Below, one piece after another: positions 1 to 9,110 of a stretch of 56,222 nucleotides of DNA. Position 1 is the first letter of the stretch, and every line of letters starts with the position of its first letter. The position numbers and the translations under genes are program-made. The stretch is taken from contig NZ_JAINVZ010000032.1 of the NCBI RefSeq assembly GCF_019890615.1, positions 1 through 56,222 on the forward strand, given 5' to 3'. Source of the DNA: Streptantibioticus parmotrematis. GTDB lineage: Bacteria; Actinomycetota; Actinomycetes; Streptomycetales; Streptomycetaceae. The notes beneath the pieces are model-generated. The model searched no databases. It saw nothing but the letters and a program-made list of their open reading frames with translations, and was not told the DNA's origin.

Positions 1-50
1 CCCCCCCCCGGCCCCACTGCCGGGCCCCCCCCCCCCCCCCCCCCCCCCCA
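1..50. repeat. Poly-C low-complexity tract at window edge
   Basis: The first 50 bases are almost pure C, including a terminal run of more than 20 C, broken only by a short GC-rich interruption near bases 10-25. Such a run at a contig edge is typical of a sequencing or assembly artefact (poly-G on the other strand). It does not resemble the multi-palindromic telomeres known from Streptomyces, so I do not read it as a replicon end. Confidence 0.7.
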
Positions 51-156
51 GGACCGTGGCGGCGTAGGTGCCGCCACCCTCTCCGGTGAGGTCCCGGTAG
101 GCCTTTTGCACTGTCAGCGCGGCGGCCATCAGACCGGCCGCGACGCTCAACATCAT
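1..156 (-). CDS. Possible truncated small membrane protein (5' part only)
   Basis: On the minus strand an open frame starts at tandem ATG codons (156-154 and 153-151), preceded by an AGGA-type ribosome site. It reads a hydrophobic N-terminus (MMLSVAAGLMAAALTVQ) followed by KAYRDLTGEGGGTYAATVL, and then runs into the poly-C tract. The amino-acid texture looks like real coding sequence with one membrane segment or signal anchor. The gene is cut off by the window edge and its last codons lie in unreliable sequence. I do not recognise the family. Confidence 0.3.
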   Translation of the reverse strand, partial: MMLSVAAGLMAAALTVQKAYRDLTGEGGGTYAATVLGGGGGGGGPGSGAGGG

Positions 157-616
157 CGCGGCTCGTCCTGCGGGGTCTCGTGCGGTTCGCACGACTCATG
201 GCAAGTCTCCGGGCAAGCGTGGAGGTACCGTCACGTACCGACGAGCGCGCGACCATTTGACGCGCGCCCTGGCTCACCGTCGGGCGGTCCGGTCAGGCTC
301 GCGCGGCCCGTCCGGGACCGGCACCGCTTCCGTTCGCACATACGACCGAGGACGGCGTCCGGTTCGCGCCAGTGCGCCTCCGGTGAGTCGCTCCACGAGA
401 CGGCCCGGTCGTTCTCGTCCAGGGCGCCGTCGGCGCCGTGTTCAACGAAGCCCGCTCCCAGTCCGGCCCTGCGCGTGCGCGGCCGCGCACGGCCGTCCCC
501 GCCGGTGAACCGTCCGTCGGGTCCATCCGTAGGAGGGGGTGGGGCCCGAAGGGCGCCTGTACGGGCCCAAGGCGGCCGCGGGTGTTCCCGCCGCACGATG
601 TGTGAGGAGAGCAAGG
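157..616. other. No supported gene
   Basis: Several open frames cross this stretch on both strands, but all are arginine/proline-rich shadows of GC-rich DNA without domain texture. The only useful signal is the GAGGAG ribosome-binding site at 604-609 that serves the next gene. Confidence 0.5.
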
Positions 617-2836
617 TTGCGAGCCCACTCCATCGAGTATGACGCTGAGCGGATCCTTGTCTTCCGCACGGCGCAGCGAGACGACGGCGCACAGGGGTGG
701 CGGGCCGCACCACGGCTGCGGATCGCCCTGGCCCACGGCGAGCAGGCCCCGTTGGTGGGATTGGGCTGGCGGACGCTGGACGGCGCGGAGGCGGCGATCG
801 GCTTCGAGAGGGACATGCAAGGCTTCCACGGATATCGCCGAGCCACCGACGGCATGCCCGCGGAGTACCGAGGGGTCCTGGAAAGGTGCGAAGAGTTCCG
901 GGACGACGCGGCACACCGGTTCCGCACTCAGCGGAGTCGGGGTGCCGAGTGGCGTGATGGGCCTGATCTGCGACTGCTACTGGAAGACGGCGACGCCTGT
1001 GCGGAGCGCCTGGACTGGTGCGATCGAGCGGGTGAAGCCGGCGCGCTCTCCCTACGGGTGGCCCTCAGCGAACCCCACGCCGCGAGCGAGGTGACCAGAG
1101 GGGTCGGCACGATCCGGGCACACCACGAGTTCCGGGCAGCGGGTGAGGTCGCCGACAACCTGCTGGACGGCTTACCCAACAAGTGGCTGGGCGACTGGGC
1201 CGACGGGGCGTGGCTGGAGTTCGACCTCGTCCGGCCCGCCGCCATCCGCTACTACCTACTCACTACAGCGAATGACTGCCCGGACCGCGACCCGACGGAC
1301 TGGGCCCTTAAGGGCTCGCACGACGGCTGGCAGTGGAATCGGCTGGACTTACGTGGCGGACAAGTCTTCACCCGCAGGCACGAGGAGCGTGGCTTCACCG
1401 TTGCCGAGGGGGACGGCACCGCCTACCGTCATTACCGCATCGACTTCACCGCGAACGCCGGCGCCGATCACGTCCAACTTCGCCGGGTGCGCCTGTTCGA
1501 GACGCCTCCGCTCACCACGTACCAGGGTTTCTTCGGCTGTCTGAGGCAGGCCGACGGTATTCCTTCGGGGCTTCGCGGCTCGCCAATCCCGAGGGCGTCG
1601 CGGCCCACCGCTGCTGGTATCCGCACGGCCGAGCTCCAACGCCCGCTACCACGCACCGTCTCGGACTGGCACGGCTATCTCTCGGAATACAGCGCCGACA
1701 TCATCCGCGTCGCCGCTGGCGACGAACTGTCCGGTGTGGGCAAGCGGCGCGGGGCCGGCTGGCTGGGCTACGAGGGTGCGAGCGAGGAGCGCCTGGCGGG
1801 CGCCGAGGCGCGCCTAGGTACCCGGCTGCCGCCGAGTTATCGCTCGTTCCTCGGGGCCTCCGACGGTTTCCTCCATCTGGGCCCCTTCATGCGGGAAATG
1901 CGCGCTACCCGAACGGTGACCTGGCTCAGAGGGTCGGCCCCGGAGTTCTCCCACTCCATGGACGGCAAGGACAGCCGGGTGTTGGAACGTGCGCTGCTGA
2001 TCTCCGCGGAGGGGGACGCGCAGCACTGGCTGCTCGACCCGGGTGACGTCTCGCAGGACGGGGAGTGGGCCGCCTACATCTGGGCGAGTTGGTACCCGGG
2101 CCTGGGCGAGCGGTACTCGTCGTTCGCCGAACTGGTCGCGGCGGAGCGCGCGAGGTTCGAGCGCCAGGCCGGATACGAGGGACGTGGAGTCCGGCCGGAG
2201 GGGGCCAACGAACTGGTCGCCCAGGGGCGCGACCAGGTACGGCGAGGACTACCGGAGCAAGCACTGGCGAGTTTCGAGCGTGCCGCGGTCAAGGGCTCGG
2301 GGGCCGGTCTGTACCTCAAGACCCTTCTGGGCGCGTTCTTGGACCTGCGGAGCGCGCACCACGACATCCGCGACGACGTCCTCGGCCGCAAGCACGTCGT
2401 AGAGACGATCGGTGCGGACCAACTGCGTGCTGAAGCGGTCCCGTTGTACCTGCGACGCGTGGTGGAGAACCAGGGACCGATGGTCGCGCTTCCCCAGCTG
2501 GCGGTCCTTGAAGGGCTCGTCCCCGAACTGGCCCTCATGGCGGGCGAGTCCGCTGCGGAATGGATCGCCCGCGCCGCGGCCCATGTGCCTCCCGCGCTGC
2601 CCGAGACGCCGGTCTTTCAACAGGCGCTGGACCAGGCGCGCGTCCTGGCCGGTCGTGGCGCGGGCGACGCGGCGTGGGCCGTCATCGAGGCCGCCCTGCC
2701 GCACTGGCACTCCTTCAACCCGCATCGGGTCGTCCCGGTCATCCTGCTCACCGATCCGCTGTTGCGCAATGTGGTCACCCCGCGCCGTGCCCGGTTGGCG
2801 GTGACGCTCCCACGAGCGACGGGTCGGACGGCGTGA
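617..2836 (+). CDS. SMI1/KNR4 (SUKH) family protein with discoidin-like domain
   Basis: A large cytoplasmic protein of about 739 residues. I start it at the TTG at 617 because GAGGAG at 604-609 is well spaced for it. An upstream in-frame GTG at 539 lies on top of a purine run and would add a low-complexity leader. Residues about 190-300 look like an F5/8-type (discoidin) carbohydrate-binding fold, with WLEFDLVRPAAIRYYLLT followed by a GSHDGW-type turn. Residues about 350-520 match SMI1/KNR4: GWLGYEGASEERL, then RLGTRLPPSYRSFLGASDGF. The C-terminal 200 residues are helical and TPR-like. SUKH proteins are often immunity or scaffold proteins; the role here is unknown. Two in-frame TTA codons (1172 and 1349) imply bldA-dependent translation if the host is Streptomyces. 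Confidence 0.75.
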   Translation: MRAHSIEYDAERILVFRTAQRDDGAQGWRAAPRLRIALAHGEQAPLVGLGWRTLDGAEAAIGFERDMQGFHGYRRATDGMPAEYRGVLERCEEFRDDAAHRFRTQRSRGAEWRDGPDLRLLLEDGDACAERLDWCDRAGEAGALSLRVALSEPHAASEVTRGVGTIRAHHEFRAAGEVADNLLDGLPNKWLGDWADGAWLEFDLVRPAAIRYYLLTTANDCPDRDPTDWALKGSHDGWQWNRLDLRGGQVFTRRHEERGFTVAEGDGTAYRHYRIDFTANAGADHVQLRRVRLFETPPLTTYQGFFGCLRQADGIPSGLRGSPIPRASRPTAAGIRTAELQRPLPRTVSDWHGYLSEYSADIIRVAAGDELSGVGKRRGAGWLGYEGASEERLAGAEARLGTRLPPSYRSFLGASDGFLHLGPFMREMRATRTVTWLRGSAPEFSHSMDGKDSRVLERALLISAEGDAQHWLLDPGDVSQDGEWAAYIWASWYPGLGERYSSFAELVAAERARFERQAGYEGRGVRPEGANELVAQGRDQVRRGLPEQALASFERAAVKGSGAGLYLKTLLGAFLDLRSAHHDIRDDVLGRKHVVETIGADQLRAEAVPLYLRRVVENQGPMVALPQLAVLEGLVPELALMAGESAAEWIARAAAHVPPALPETPVFQQALDQARVLAGRGAGDAAWAVIEAALPHWHSFNPHRVVPVILLTDPLLRNVVTPRRARLAVTLPRATGRTA

Positions 2837-3484
2837 CGCCAGAACGCGGTCACTTGCCTGGGCCGACCCCGCGGGCGGGCAATGGACCAACGCCGCGTAG
2901 GCGGCCATGGTGTGTGTCCCGCCGTTGCGATGACGACGCACCGGGTCTCAGCCCATCGCGGGCTGGTGTGGATGATGGTCCTTTGGCCGCGTCGCTGGCT
3001 CGAGACGACGGTCGACTGTGCTGTGTCATATGATGCGTCCGTCCTCTGTGTGTCGCTGTCACGATTCGACGTCGGCGCTGTCTTGTCGTCACGTTCCGCT
3101 CAGTGACGTTAGTTCCGCATCAGAACTTTGCGTTGCCGTTTCACCAACCCGGCTCGCGGCGGTCTGCGTGCCTCCGCGTCGGGGGTGTCCCGCGAGCTTG
3201 CCGTTGCTCAGATGGAACAGGTCGAAGATTCGCTCATGTTCAGACAGAAGTCTCCTTCGCCCAGGACAAGGTGGAGGGCGGGTACGGTCAGCGTCCGGTG
3301 GAGCTCGGCGGCCCTGTCGCCCAGTCGAAGGTTGTGCCGTGTACACCCGTCCCCGTCGAGGAATGGGAGGACCGCGTCGACTTGACACCCGATCAGGACG
3401 GTCCTGACGAATTCTGAGACAAGCCGGCTTGTTGTTCTCGGTCCGGTCGAATTCCTGAGGTTCCGACCGACCGTCGAGCATGGT
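2837..3484. other. No supported gene
   Basis: About 650 bp between the SUKH gene and the IS110 remnant. Short frames exist on both strands. The minus-strand stretch near 3210-3420 has a passable amino-acid texture, but it has no recognisable motif and no convincing start. It may be further debris of the mobile element. Confidence 0.4.
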
Positions 3485-3809
3485 GTGTCCCTTGGGGTCC
3501 AGGTGTCCTGGGATGGGCTGGAGGTTGTCGGCAGCGCCGACCGGCTCGCCGGATACGCCGGCCTGTCACCGGCCACGCAACTCCGGCCGCGTCAGCGGCA
3601 ACCTCCGCAAACCGCGGCGCTTCCACTGTGGCCTGCTCAACGCGATGCAGCTCTCCCCGCTCTGCAGCCTGAAGAACTGTCCGGCGTTTAAGGCGTACTA
3701 CGCGCGCCAACACGCCGAGGGCAAGGGCCACCTGTTACGGCAGCGGCTTGACATCAGCTGTGAGTCTGTTGGGCAGCGAGAAGGGATCCGCAAGGCGATC
3801 ATCCCCTGA
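3485..3809 (+). mobile_element. IS110-family transposase remnant (C-terminal, frameshifted)
   Basis: Only the C-terminal part of an IS110-type (Piv/MooV) transposase remains, split over two frames. The first part reads ADRLAGYAGLSP near 3536-3570. About 20 codons later the adjacent frame continues with SGRVSGNLRKPRRFHCGLLN, then CPAFKAYYARQHAEGKGH and RQRLD. This order (AGL-P, SGR-GN-RPR-, -AYY-RKRAEGK-H) is the usual transposase_20 signature. The N-terminal DEDD catalytic domain is absent, so the element is dead. The last codons overlap the 3' end of the next minus-strand gene. Confidence 0.8.
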
Positions 3810-4281
3810 GGGCGCTGGTCGCGGTGCGCGGGTAGAAGTCGGCGTTGCCTTCGAGGGGAACGGTCCTGGCGACGGTGAGTTCAGCGATCAGCCACGCCTC
3901 GCCGACCCTGTGCAGGCGAACGTCCCAAGTGCCTCGCATGATGCAGGCGGCCTCACATGGCTCCGGCGCCTGGGCGAAGTGGTGGTAGGCCACAACGTGG
4001 CAACGGCAGGCTGCTTGGTCGACGCTGAGTTCGATCACTAGGTTCGCAGTCATGTGGTGGGTGCTCGTGAAGGTGTTGGCCACTGCTCGCGCCTTCTCCA
4101 CGAAGGCCTCGGCGCTGAGTTCCACAGGGGACGTGCCGAGGTGTGCGCTCAGGTCGAGCCGGACGTGATCGGCGAGAACACCGCGCAGCCCTGCCCAGTC
4201 CCGGGCATCCTGTGTAGCAGCGAGCCGGGCGATGGCGTCGGCTATCGCCAGCCGGTCGGCGGGTTCTGCGATGCTGGTCAT
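3799..4281 (-). CDS. NTF2-like / SnoaL-like protein
   Basis: A 160-residue alpha+beta protein of the nuclear-transport-factor-2-like fold. The N-terminal helix (ADRLAIADAIARLAATQDA) is followed by DWAGLRGVLADHVRLDL, then the strand THHMTANLVIEL, a second region with CRCHVVAYHHFA, and a final strand pair ending AWLIAELTVART. Members are small-molecule isomerases, dehydratases or binding domains; the substrate cannot be read here. It lies downstream of the oxidoreductase gene on the same strand, but a strong hairpin at 4350-4389 separates them, so it probably has its own promoter. Its stop codon lies next to the IS110 remnant. Confidence 0.8.
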   Translation of the reverse strand: MTSIAEPADRLAIADAIARLAATQDARDWAGLRGVLADHVRLDLSAHLGTSPVELSAEAFVEKARAVANTFTSTHHMTANLVIELSVDQAACRCHVVAYHHFAQAPEPCEAACIMRGTWDVRLHRVGEAWLIAELTVARTVPLEGNADFYPRTATSALRG

Positions 4282-4349
4282 GACATGCTCCCGGTGCAGT
4301 ATGCGTGTGGTAAGACGGCAGGGCCGGCGTGGATGTGAGCCCCGGCCCG

Positions 4350-4389
4350 ATAGGGGATCACGGTCCGGTGCCCGGCCGTGATCCCCTAT
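4350..4389 (-). terminator. 14-bp perfect hairpin, terminator-like
   Basis: ATAGGGGATCACGG (4350-4363) pairs exactly with CCGTGATCCCCTAT (4376-4389) across a 12-base loop. It lies 25 bp downstream of the stop of the minus-strand oxidoreductase gene. The stem length and position fit a factor-independent terminator of the actinobacterial kind, without a strong U-tract. Confidence 0.75.
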
Positions 4390-4413
4390 GTGAGCCCGTC
4401 CAGCGGGCTGAAG

Positions 4414-5031
4414 TCAGCGCTCGAGGGGGACAGCGACTCGCCCGGGGAACCGCGGAGTCCGCGCCTCGTCGAGCATGGCCGCGGCGACCGTCTCCCGGCT
4501 GACGCGGGCGGGGAAGAATCGCTTGGGCGTCTCGTCGAGACCCACGGTGCGGCGTGTCGCGCTCACGGGACCGTTGGAGAATGGACCGCAGTGGAAGACG
4601 GTGCCCCCGGCCTCCAGCACTGCGGCGTCGCCGGTGACCTTATCGGCCAGCTCGGCGCCCATCGCCTTGAGGAGGGTGCGAGTGGCGAAGCCGGCGGCTT
4701 GCGAGGACGGCCCCGTGCCATAGGCGCCGAGCCAGATGATCCGGCCCGGGTGTGAGTCGATCACGGCGTGGGCTCCGGCCGCGAGTGCGCCGGGCTTGTC
4801 CCCCTTGGCCACGCCCAGGCCTGAGAGCACGATCTCGCTGTCGCTCAGCGCTTCCGCGATGCCGTCGGGATCGCGTACGTCAGCGGCCACGCGGATCAGC
4901 CGCGGTGAGTCGGGCACGGTGATACGTGCCGGGGTGCGAGCGATCGCGGTGACGGTGTATCCGCGATCGAGTGCCTGGCGGGTGAGGGCGAGCCCAACGG
5001 CGCCGGAGGCGGCAAGGACGGTCACGTTCAT
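4414..5031 (-). CDS. NAD(P)-binding (NmrA/SDR-like) oxidoreductase
   Basis: A 205-residue protein that begins with a Rossmann strand-turn-helix (VTVLAASGAVGLALTRQAL), a glycine-motif variant typical of atypical short-chain dehydrogenases of the NmrA/NAD(P)H-binding family. It continues with a TVTAIARTP cofactor-selecting strand and RVAADVRDPDGI, then the strand EIVLSGLGVA. These proteins bind NADP(H) and are either quinone/flavin reductases or redox sensors. The start at 5031 is supported by GGAG seven bases upstream. The 52-bp gap to the preceding inositol-phosphatase-like gene suggests a shared transcript under the divergent LysR regulator. Confidence 0.8.
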   Translation of the reverse strand: MNVTVLAASGAVGLALTRQALDRGYTVTAIARTPARITVPDSPRLIRVAADVRDPDGIAEALSDSEIVLSGLGVAKGDKPGALAAGAHAVIDSHPGRIIWLGAYGTGPSSQAAGFATRTLLKAMGAELADKVTGDAAVLEAGGTVFHCGPFSNGPVSATRRTVGLDETPKRFFPARVSRETVAAAMLDEARTPRFPGRVAVPLER

Positions 5032-5083
5032 GGCGGACTCCGAAATTTCGCGATTCTCGATGTTCGGGCGGTTGCGGGCCGGA

Positions 5084-5920
5084 TCAGGCGATCGTTGAGA
5101 GGACCTTGACGGCAGCGGCGTGCAGGGCGGGCGTGGTGACCACGATGGTGTCGGCGCCCGGGGTCCACGGCGTGCCGTCGATCCGGGTGACCACGCCGCC
5201 GGCCTCGGTGATCATCAGGGCGCCGGCCGCCACACCGGGCAGGACTGGCTCGTACTGCCAGAACACGTCGTTGTGTCCGTCGGCCACCAGGAGCATCGGG
5301 AAGGTGGAAGGCACAGTGGCGCGTACCAGCAAGGCGTGGTCGAGCATTGCGGTGATCGACTGCCCGATGCGGCGGTAGGTGCCGTCCTGGTCGGCTTCGG
5401 CCTGGCCAGTCACCACGATCGCGGCGTTCAGGTCGGTCTTCGCCGAAACCTTGAGTGCCCTGCCGTTGAGATAGGAGCCCGCGCCGCGCAGCGCGGTGTA
5501 GGTCAGGTCGCCGATGGGCTGGCGCACCACGGCCAGCACTGGCTGTCCGTCGCGGACCAACGCGACGGACACCGCCCACTCGGGCAGACCGTGCACGTGG
5601 TTGACGTTGCCCTCGACCTCGTCGACCACCCACCACTCGCCGGATGGCAACTCGATGGTCTCGTATTCGTCGGTCAGCCAGCGCGCTTCCGGGCGCAGCG
5701 CGGTCAGCCCCGGGCGCAGGATGTCCAGCGAGACCTGCCCGTCGACAGTGCCGATCCTGAACATGTCATTGCGCCCGGTCGGGCGAGTGGCGGTGGAGTA
5801 CCTGGCCTCCAGAGCCCGGCCGGCTTCCGCGGCGGTCTCGACCACAGCGGCGAGCAGGACGCGGTCCTCGGCCGAGGCTTCCGGAGTAGCGGAGACAGCG
5901 GAGGGGGCGGGAACGATCAT
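5084..5920 (-). CDS. Inositol monophosphatase family protein, atypical metal site
   Basis: A 278-residue protein of the IMPase/FBPase-like Mg-dependent phosphatase fold. The normal metal motif DP(I/L)DGT appears here as DEVEGN (residues 100-105), inside WWVVDEVEGNVNHVHGLPEW. The usual GEE motif reads TDEYE, and the C-terminal WD-x2-AG motif is WQYEP...GVAAGAL with EAGG following. The fold is therefore clear, but three metal ligands are conservatively or non-conservatively changed. I have the impression that such variants occur as a distinct subfamily beside LysR genes in actinobacteria; this is recollection, not a search result. Start at 5920 is supported by an AAGGG site. Likely first gene of the operon divergent from the LysR gene. 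Confidence 0.8.
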   Translation of the reverse strand: MIVPAPSAVSATPEASAEDRVLLAAVVETAAEAGRALEARYSTATRPTGRNDMFRIGTVDGQVSLDILRPGLTALRPEARWLTDEYETIELPSGEWWVVDEVEGNVNHVHGLPEWAVSVALVRDGQPVLAVVRQPIGDLTYTALRGAGSYLNGRALKVSAKTDLNAAIVVTGQAEADQDGTYRRIGQSITAMLDHALLVRATVPSTFPMLLVADGHNDVFWQYEPVLPGVAAGALMITEAGGVVTRIDGTPWTPGADTIVVTTPALHAAAVKVLSTIA

Positions 5921-5998
5921 GACAAGGCCCTTTCACGAGAGGCCCGGGCCCGGTCGGCCCGTGACACCTCAACGTTATGAGCGAGCTTGGATGATTTC

Positions 5999-6008
5999 CA
6001 GTGCACTG
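5999..6008. promoter_or_regulatory. Palindrome in the LysR divergent promoter region
   Basis: CAGTGCACTG is a perfect 10-bp palindrome midway in the 111-bp space between the divergent phosphatase-like and LysR genes. LysR regulators usually bind such dyads in the shared intergenic region. The assignment is positional only. Confidence 0.4.
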
Positions 6009-6031
6009 TTGTAAGGCCATCCGTTACTTTG

Positions 6032-6976
6032 GTGCATGTGGATTTGAACTTGCTGATCGCACTGGACGCCCTGCTGGAAGAGAACAGTGTCGCGGCGGCC
6101 GCCGACATGCTGCACCTGTCTCCTCCGGCCATGAGCCGCACCCTCGCCCGTATCCGCAAAGCCACCGGCGACGACATCCTCGTACGCACCGGTCGCACAA
6201 TGACCCCGACCCCGCACGCACTCGCGATGCGCGAAGAGACCAAAGCCCTGGTCGCCCGCGCCACAGCGCTGCTGACACCGGTCACCGCACTCGACCTCGG
6301 AACCCTCGACCGCAGCTTCACCCTGCGATGTCACGACGCCCTCGTCACCGCCCTCGCCCCGGCGCTGACCGCGGCGATCTCCGAGGCCGCTCCGAACGTC
6401 TCGATAAGATTCCTGGCCGAACCCTCCGCCGACCTAGCTGATCTCGCACGCGGCCAGACCGATCTGGAGGTCGGAGCCGCAGCACCCGAACGGCCCGAGA
6501 TCGTCGCCAGGAACGTCGGCAACGACCGCATGGTGGCGGTGATGCGCACAGACCACCCGCTGGCTACCAGCCTGCTGACGCCCCAGCGCTTCGCCGACGC
6601 CGACCACGTCACCGTGTCACGCCGCGGACGGCTCACCGGCCCCATCGACGACGCCCTCGCCGATCTCGGCCTCCGCCGACGGGTCCGTGCCTCCTTGCCC
6701 ACCAGCAACGCAGCACTCGAACTCGCCGCGCGCACAACCATGCTCACCGCGGTCGCTGAACAGGCGTGCCGAACGGCCTGGACCAGCCTGGGACTCTGCG
6801 CGCGTGCCCTCCCCTTCGACCTACCTCCCGTACCGGTCATCGTGGCCTGGCATCGCCGCTACGACACCGACCCTGCTCACACCTGGTTGCGCGACCAACT
6901 GCTCACCACCCTGCGGTCCATCCTCACCACGCCAGGTCCGGAAACGCTCCGGCCGACCGCGCCTGATCCGTCGTGA
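6032..6976 (+). CDS. LysR family transcriptional regulator
   Basis: A 314-residue LysR-type regulator. The N-terminal winged HTH reads VDLNLLIALDALLEENSVAA, then AADMLHLSPPAMSRTLARIR and ILVRTGRTM. The C-terminal periplasmic-binding-like effector domain follows (FTLRCHDALV, LARGQTDLEVG). I choose the GTG at 6032 (MHVDLNLL...); the GTG at 6038 is equally possible. The 15 residues upstream in the same frame are not LysR-like. No clear ribosome site is visible, so a leaderless or near-leaderless transcript is possible. It is transcribed divergently from the minus-strand block and probably regulates it in response to an unknown small ligand. Confidence 0.88.
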   Translation: MHVDLNLLIALDALLEENSVAAAADMLHLSPPAMSRTLARIRKATGDDILVRTGRTMTPTPHALAMREETKALVARATALLTPVTALDLGTLDRSFTLRCHDALVTALAPALTAAISEAAPNVSIRFLAEPSADLADLARGQTDLEVGAAAPERPEIVARNVGNDRMVAVMRTDHPLATSLLTPQRFADADHVTVSRRGRLTGPIDDALADLGLRRRVRASLPTSNAALELAARTTMLTAVAEQACRTAWTSLGLCARALPFDLPPVPVIVAWHRRYDTDPAHTWLRDQLLTTLRSILTTPGPETLRPTAPDPS

Positions 6977-7991
6977 AGGTTGCGACGATGTCTTCTCGGC
7001 GCCCTGCCCCGCTGCTCGGGGGGCCGTGATCCCGCGTCGTATGTCCTGGACGTTCACCGTCCGTCGTCGGTTAGCGCTCTCGTGCTTGGTAGGTGTCGGT
7101 GCTCCCAAGAAGCGTGTGTACGCCGCGCGGAGTGCCGTCAGTCACCTATCGAGACCCGGGCCCGCAGAATGGCGGAGCCTCCGTCAGCCGCGCCGGGGCG
7201 TGCGGTGTGCCCGGCGGGCGCAGCCGCGGGCTGGACCAGGGAACGGAAGTTCGCAGCGGTGACCGATCGAGCGTCTCACCACGCAGAGGAGTGACCGCGG
7301 CCACCAACGCAGTTGCGACGCTGGCGGGGTGGCAGTCCGGTCCAAGCGGTAGAAGTGAAACCGTGGGTCGACCGCACCGTCAGGGCCTTGGGGACTGGTT
7401 GGCGGATCCGGGCGGCACATGATCCTCTAGGTGAAATACGTTGTAGGTCGACCTGTGCAAGATCGGCTGAGTGGAATCCGCGCTGAACGCCTTCGACGTC
7501 AGCTTCGACGGCCGACTCTCAACAGCGCGTCAATACCCCCAACCACCCACCCCAGTTACACCGTTCACTTGACAGACCCTACCTGGGACCCGAAGGCACC
7601 CACCCCGCCGGCCTCATCCCATACATCCCCCTCGGCAACGCGTCGCCTACCGCCACCAGCAACGCAACCTAACTCGTGGTCTGGGTCACATGAGGGTGCC
7701 GTACAGGGAATTTCCGATGGAATCGGCATACGTGTCCGGGCACGCTCGAGGACGACGCGTCCCGCCCGCGAACGGGCTCCGGCCCTGCTCTCCGGCCCCT
7801 GGCGCGGACGGTACGCGCAGGGCACGAGGGGCGGACGGGGAGAACCAGAACGCGGCGCTGCCCGTACTACCGATCGGGACCGTCCGCTGAACCGACCCCC
7901 TCACGGTCCCGCTGACGCCCCCGACGCGCGCCGGTGCGCGGCCGCGACCGTGAGGTGGCCCGTACAGCACCACAGGAGAGGTACTCGAACC
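6977..7991. other. About 1 kb without a recognisable gene
   Basis: Open frames on both strands are short and low in domain texture. The right end carries an AGGAGAG ribosome site (7974-7980) for the WhiB gene. No hairpin, repeat or RNA gene was recognised in the rest. Confidence 0.5.
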
Positions 7992-8537
7992 ATGCCCACC
8001 GCCCTCAACTCACCCCGGCCGTACGAGCCCGGGCCGTCCGCAAGCGGGCGACCCGCGTGCCGGGATGCGGATCCTGCGCTCTTCTTCCCCGGGCCCTCCA
8101 AGCGGCGGGAACTTCGCCGAGTCCGCATGGCGAAGCAGATCTGTTCGACCTGCGGTGTGGCCGCGGCGTGCTTGGCCATCGCCGTGCTCAACGGAGAACC
8201 GGACGGTATCTGGGGCGGCTACACCACTCCCGAACGCCAGGCTCTCCTGTGGGACGCGCGCTGCCTCTCCCGCGATGTGTCGGACACCGTACGGCAGTTG
8301 GAGAGAGGGCAGCGAATAAGGGTGCGTCCGCTCGACTGCCTGCCGGTGCTGCACGCGCTGAGCCAACGCGGGTGGAGCACCGAGCGGGTGGGCGAGGCGC
8401 TGCGCCTGTCACCGCAGTCGGTGCTGCGCGCGAGGGAGCGGGCCAGGGCCGCAACCGACTGCCTCACGGCGCTCCACAATGCCGACCGCACGGCGCCGGG
8501 AACCGCGAACACGGGCGCGGTCAAAGCGCTCGAGTAA
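7992..8537 (+). CDS. Long WhiB-family regulator with HTH-like C-terminal extension
   Basis: A 181-residue Wbl protein. The four iron-sulphur cysteines are C23, C51, C54 and C60 (ACRD, CSTC, AACL), followed by the DGIWGG turn at 71-76, as expected for a [4Fe-4S] WhiB domain. Most Wbl proteins are 80-130 residues. Here about 100 more residues follow, including GWSTERVGEALRLSPQSV (about 120-137), which looks like a second helix-turn-helix, and an RARERARA tail. Wbl proteins normally act with the housekeeping sigma factor. The ATG at 7992 is preceded by AGGAGAG. A close paralogue with the same layout lies at 15517. Confidence 0.88.
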   Translation: MPTALNSPRPYEPGPSASGRPACRDADPALFFPGPSKRRELRRVRMAKQICSTCGVAAACLAIAVLNGEPDGIWGGYTTPERQALLWDARCLSRDVSDTVRQLERGQRIRVRPLDCLPVLHALSQRGWSTERVGEALRLSPQSVLRARERARAATDCLTALHNADRTAPGTANTGAVKALE

Positions 8538-8634
8538 CGCTCCCAGCGAGGACGAACTCCTGCGCGCCGGAGGACGGTGACGGAACGCGGTCTGCACGTC
8601 GCGCCCGGCCTCGCGGCAGCCCGCCACGGATCCC

Positions 8635-8810
8635 GTGCTCGCGCTGGCACACCGCGAAGCAGAAGCCCTGTCCTGGCTCACAACTGGACTGACGTTTGGC
8701 CAGGTCGTGCGTCATATGGGACTGAAGGGGACCACTGTCAGCAACCTATGTCGAGCGCATCCGCGGCAAGCTGAACGTGGGCAGCAAGCCGATCTGACCT
8801 CCCGCCGCCT
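8635..8810 (+). pseudogene. LuxR-type HTH domain relic
   Basis: A stand-alone C-terminal LuxR/NarL HTH in two frames. The first frame gives HREAEALSWLTTGLTFGQVV then RHMGLKGTTVS. The next frame continues ATYVERIRGKLNVGSKP. The first frame then resumes with ADLTSRRL. The joined order matches a NarL HTH up to its recognition helix and C-terminal helix. No receiver domain is present upstream. Two compensating frameshifts and the missing N-terminus show that it is non-functional as read. Confidence 0.65.
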
Positions 8811-9110
8811 GACGACCGCCCGCCGCTTCCCACGATGGTGCCGGCCATGCCTGCGGGCCGAGGTCCCTGTGTTCCGGCCTCCCGGTCGGCCGGTGGTGAC
8901 AACTGAGCGGGCGGGCCGTGGTAGGGCGTCGCGTTCCGCCCCGGGCGACGCCCGCCTCGGTCGGCCACGCCGGGGCTCGCCGCCCGGTTGTGGTGCCGCG
9001 CGTGCGGCTCGGTGACGAGGGACGGTGCGGGCAGACGGTGGGGCGTTCGCCCGCATCGCGCCGCACGTTCGGTTCGGGTGTGCTGCGGCAGCGCTTCGTA
9101 CGGACCTGTC

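Noticed and set aside
1-50. Poly-C tract as a telomere end
   Set aside because: Streptomyces telomeres contain several short palindromes after the terminal bases. A plain homopolymer fits an assembly artefact better.
3208-3420. Minus-strand frame with passable amino-acid texture left of the IS110 remnant
   Set aside because: No recognisable motif, no supported start and no continuation in other frames that would reveal a family.
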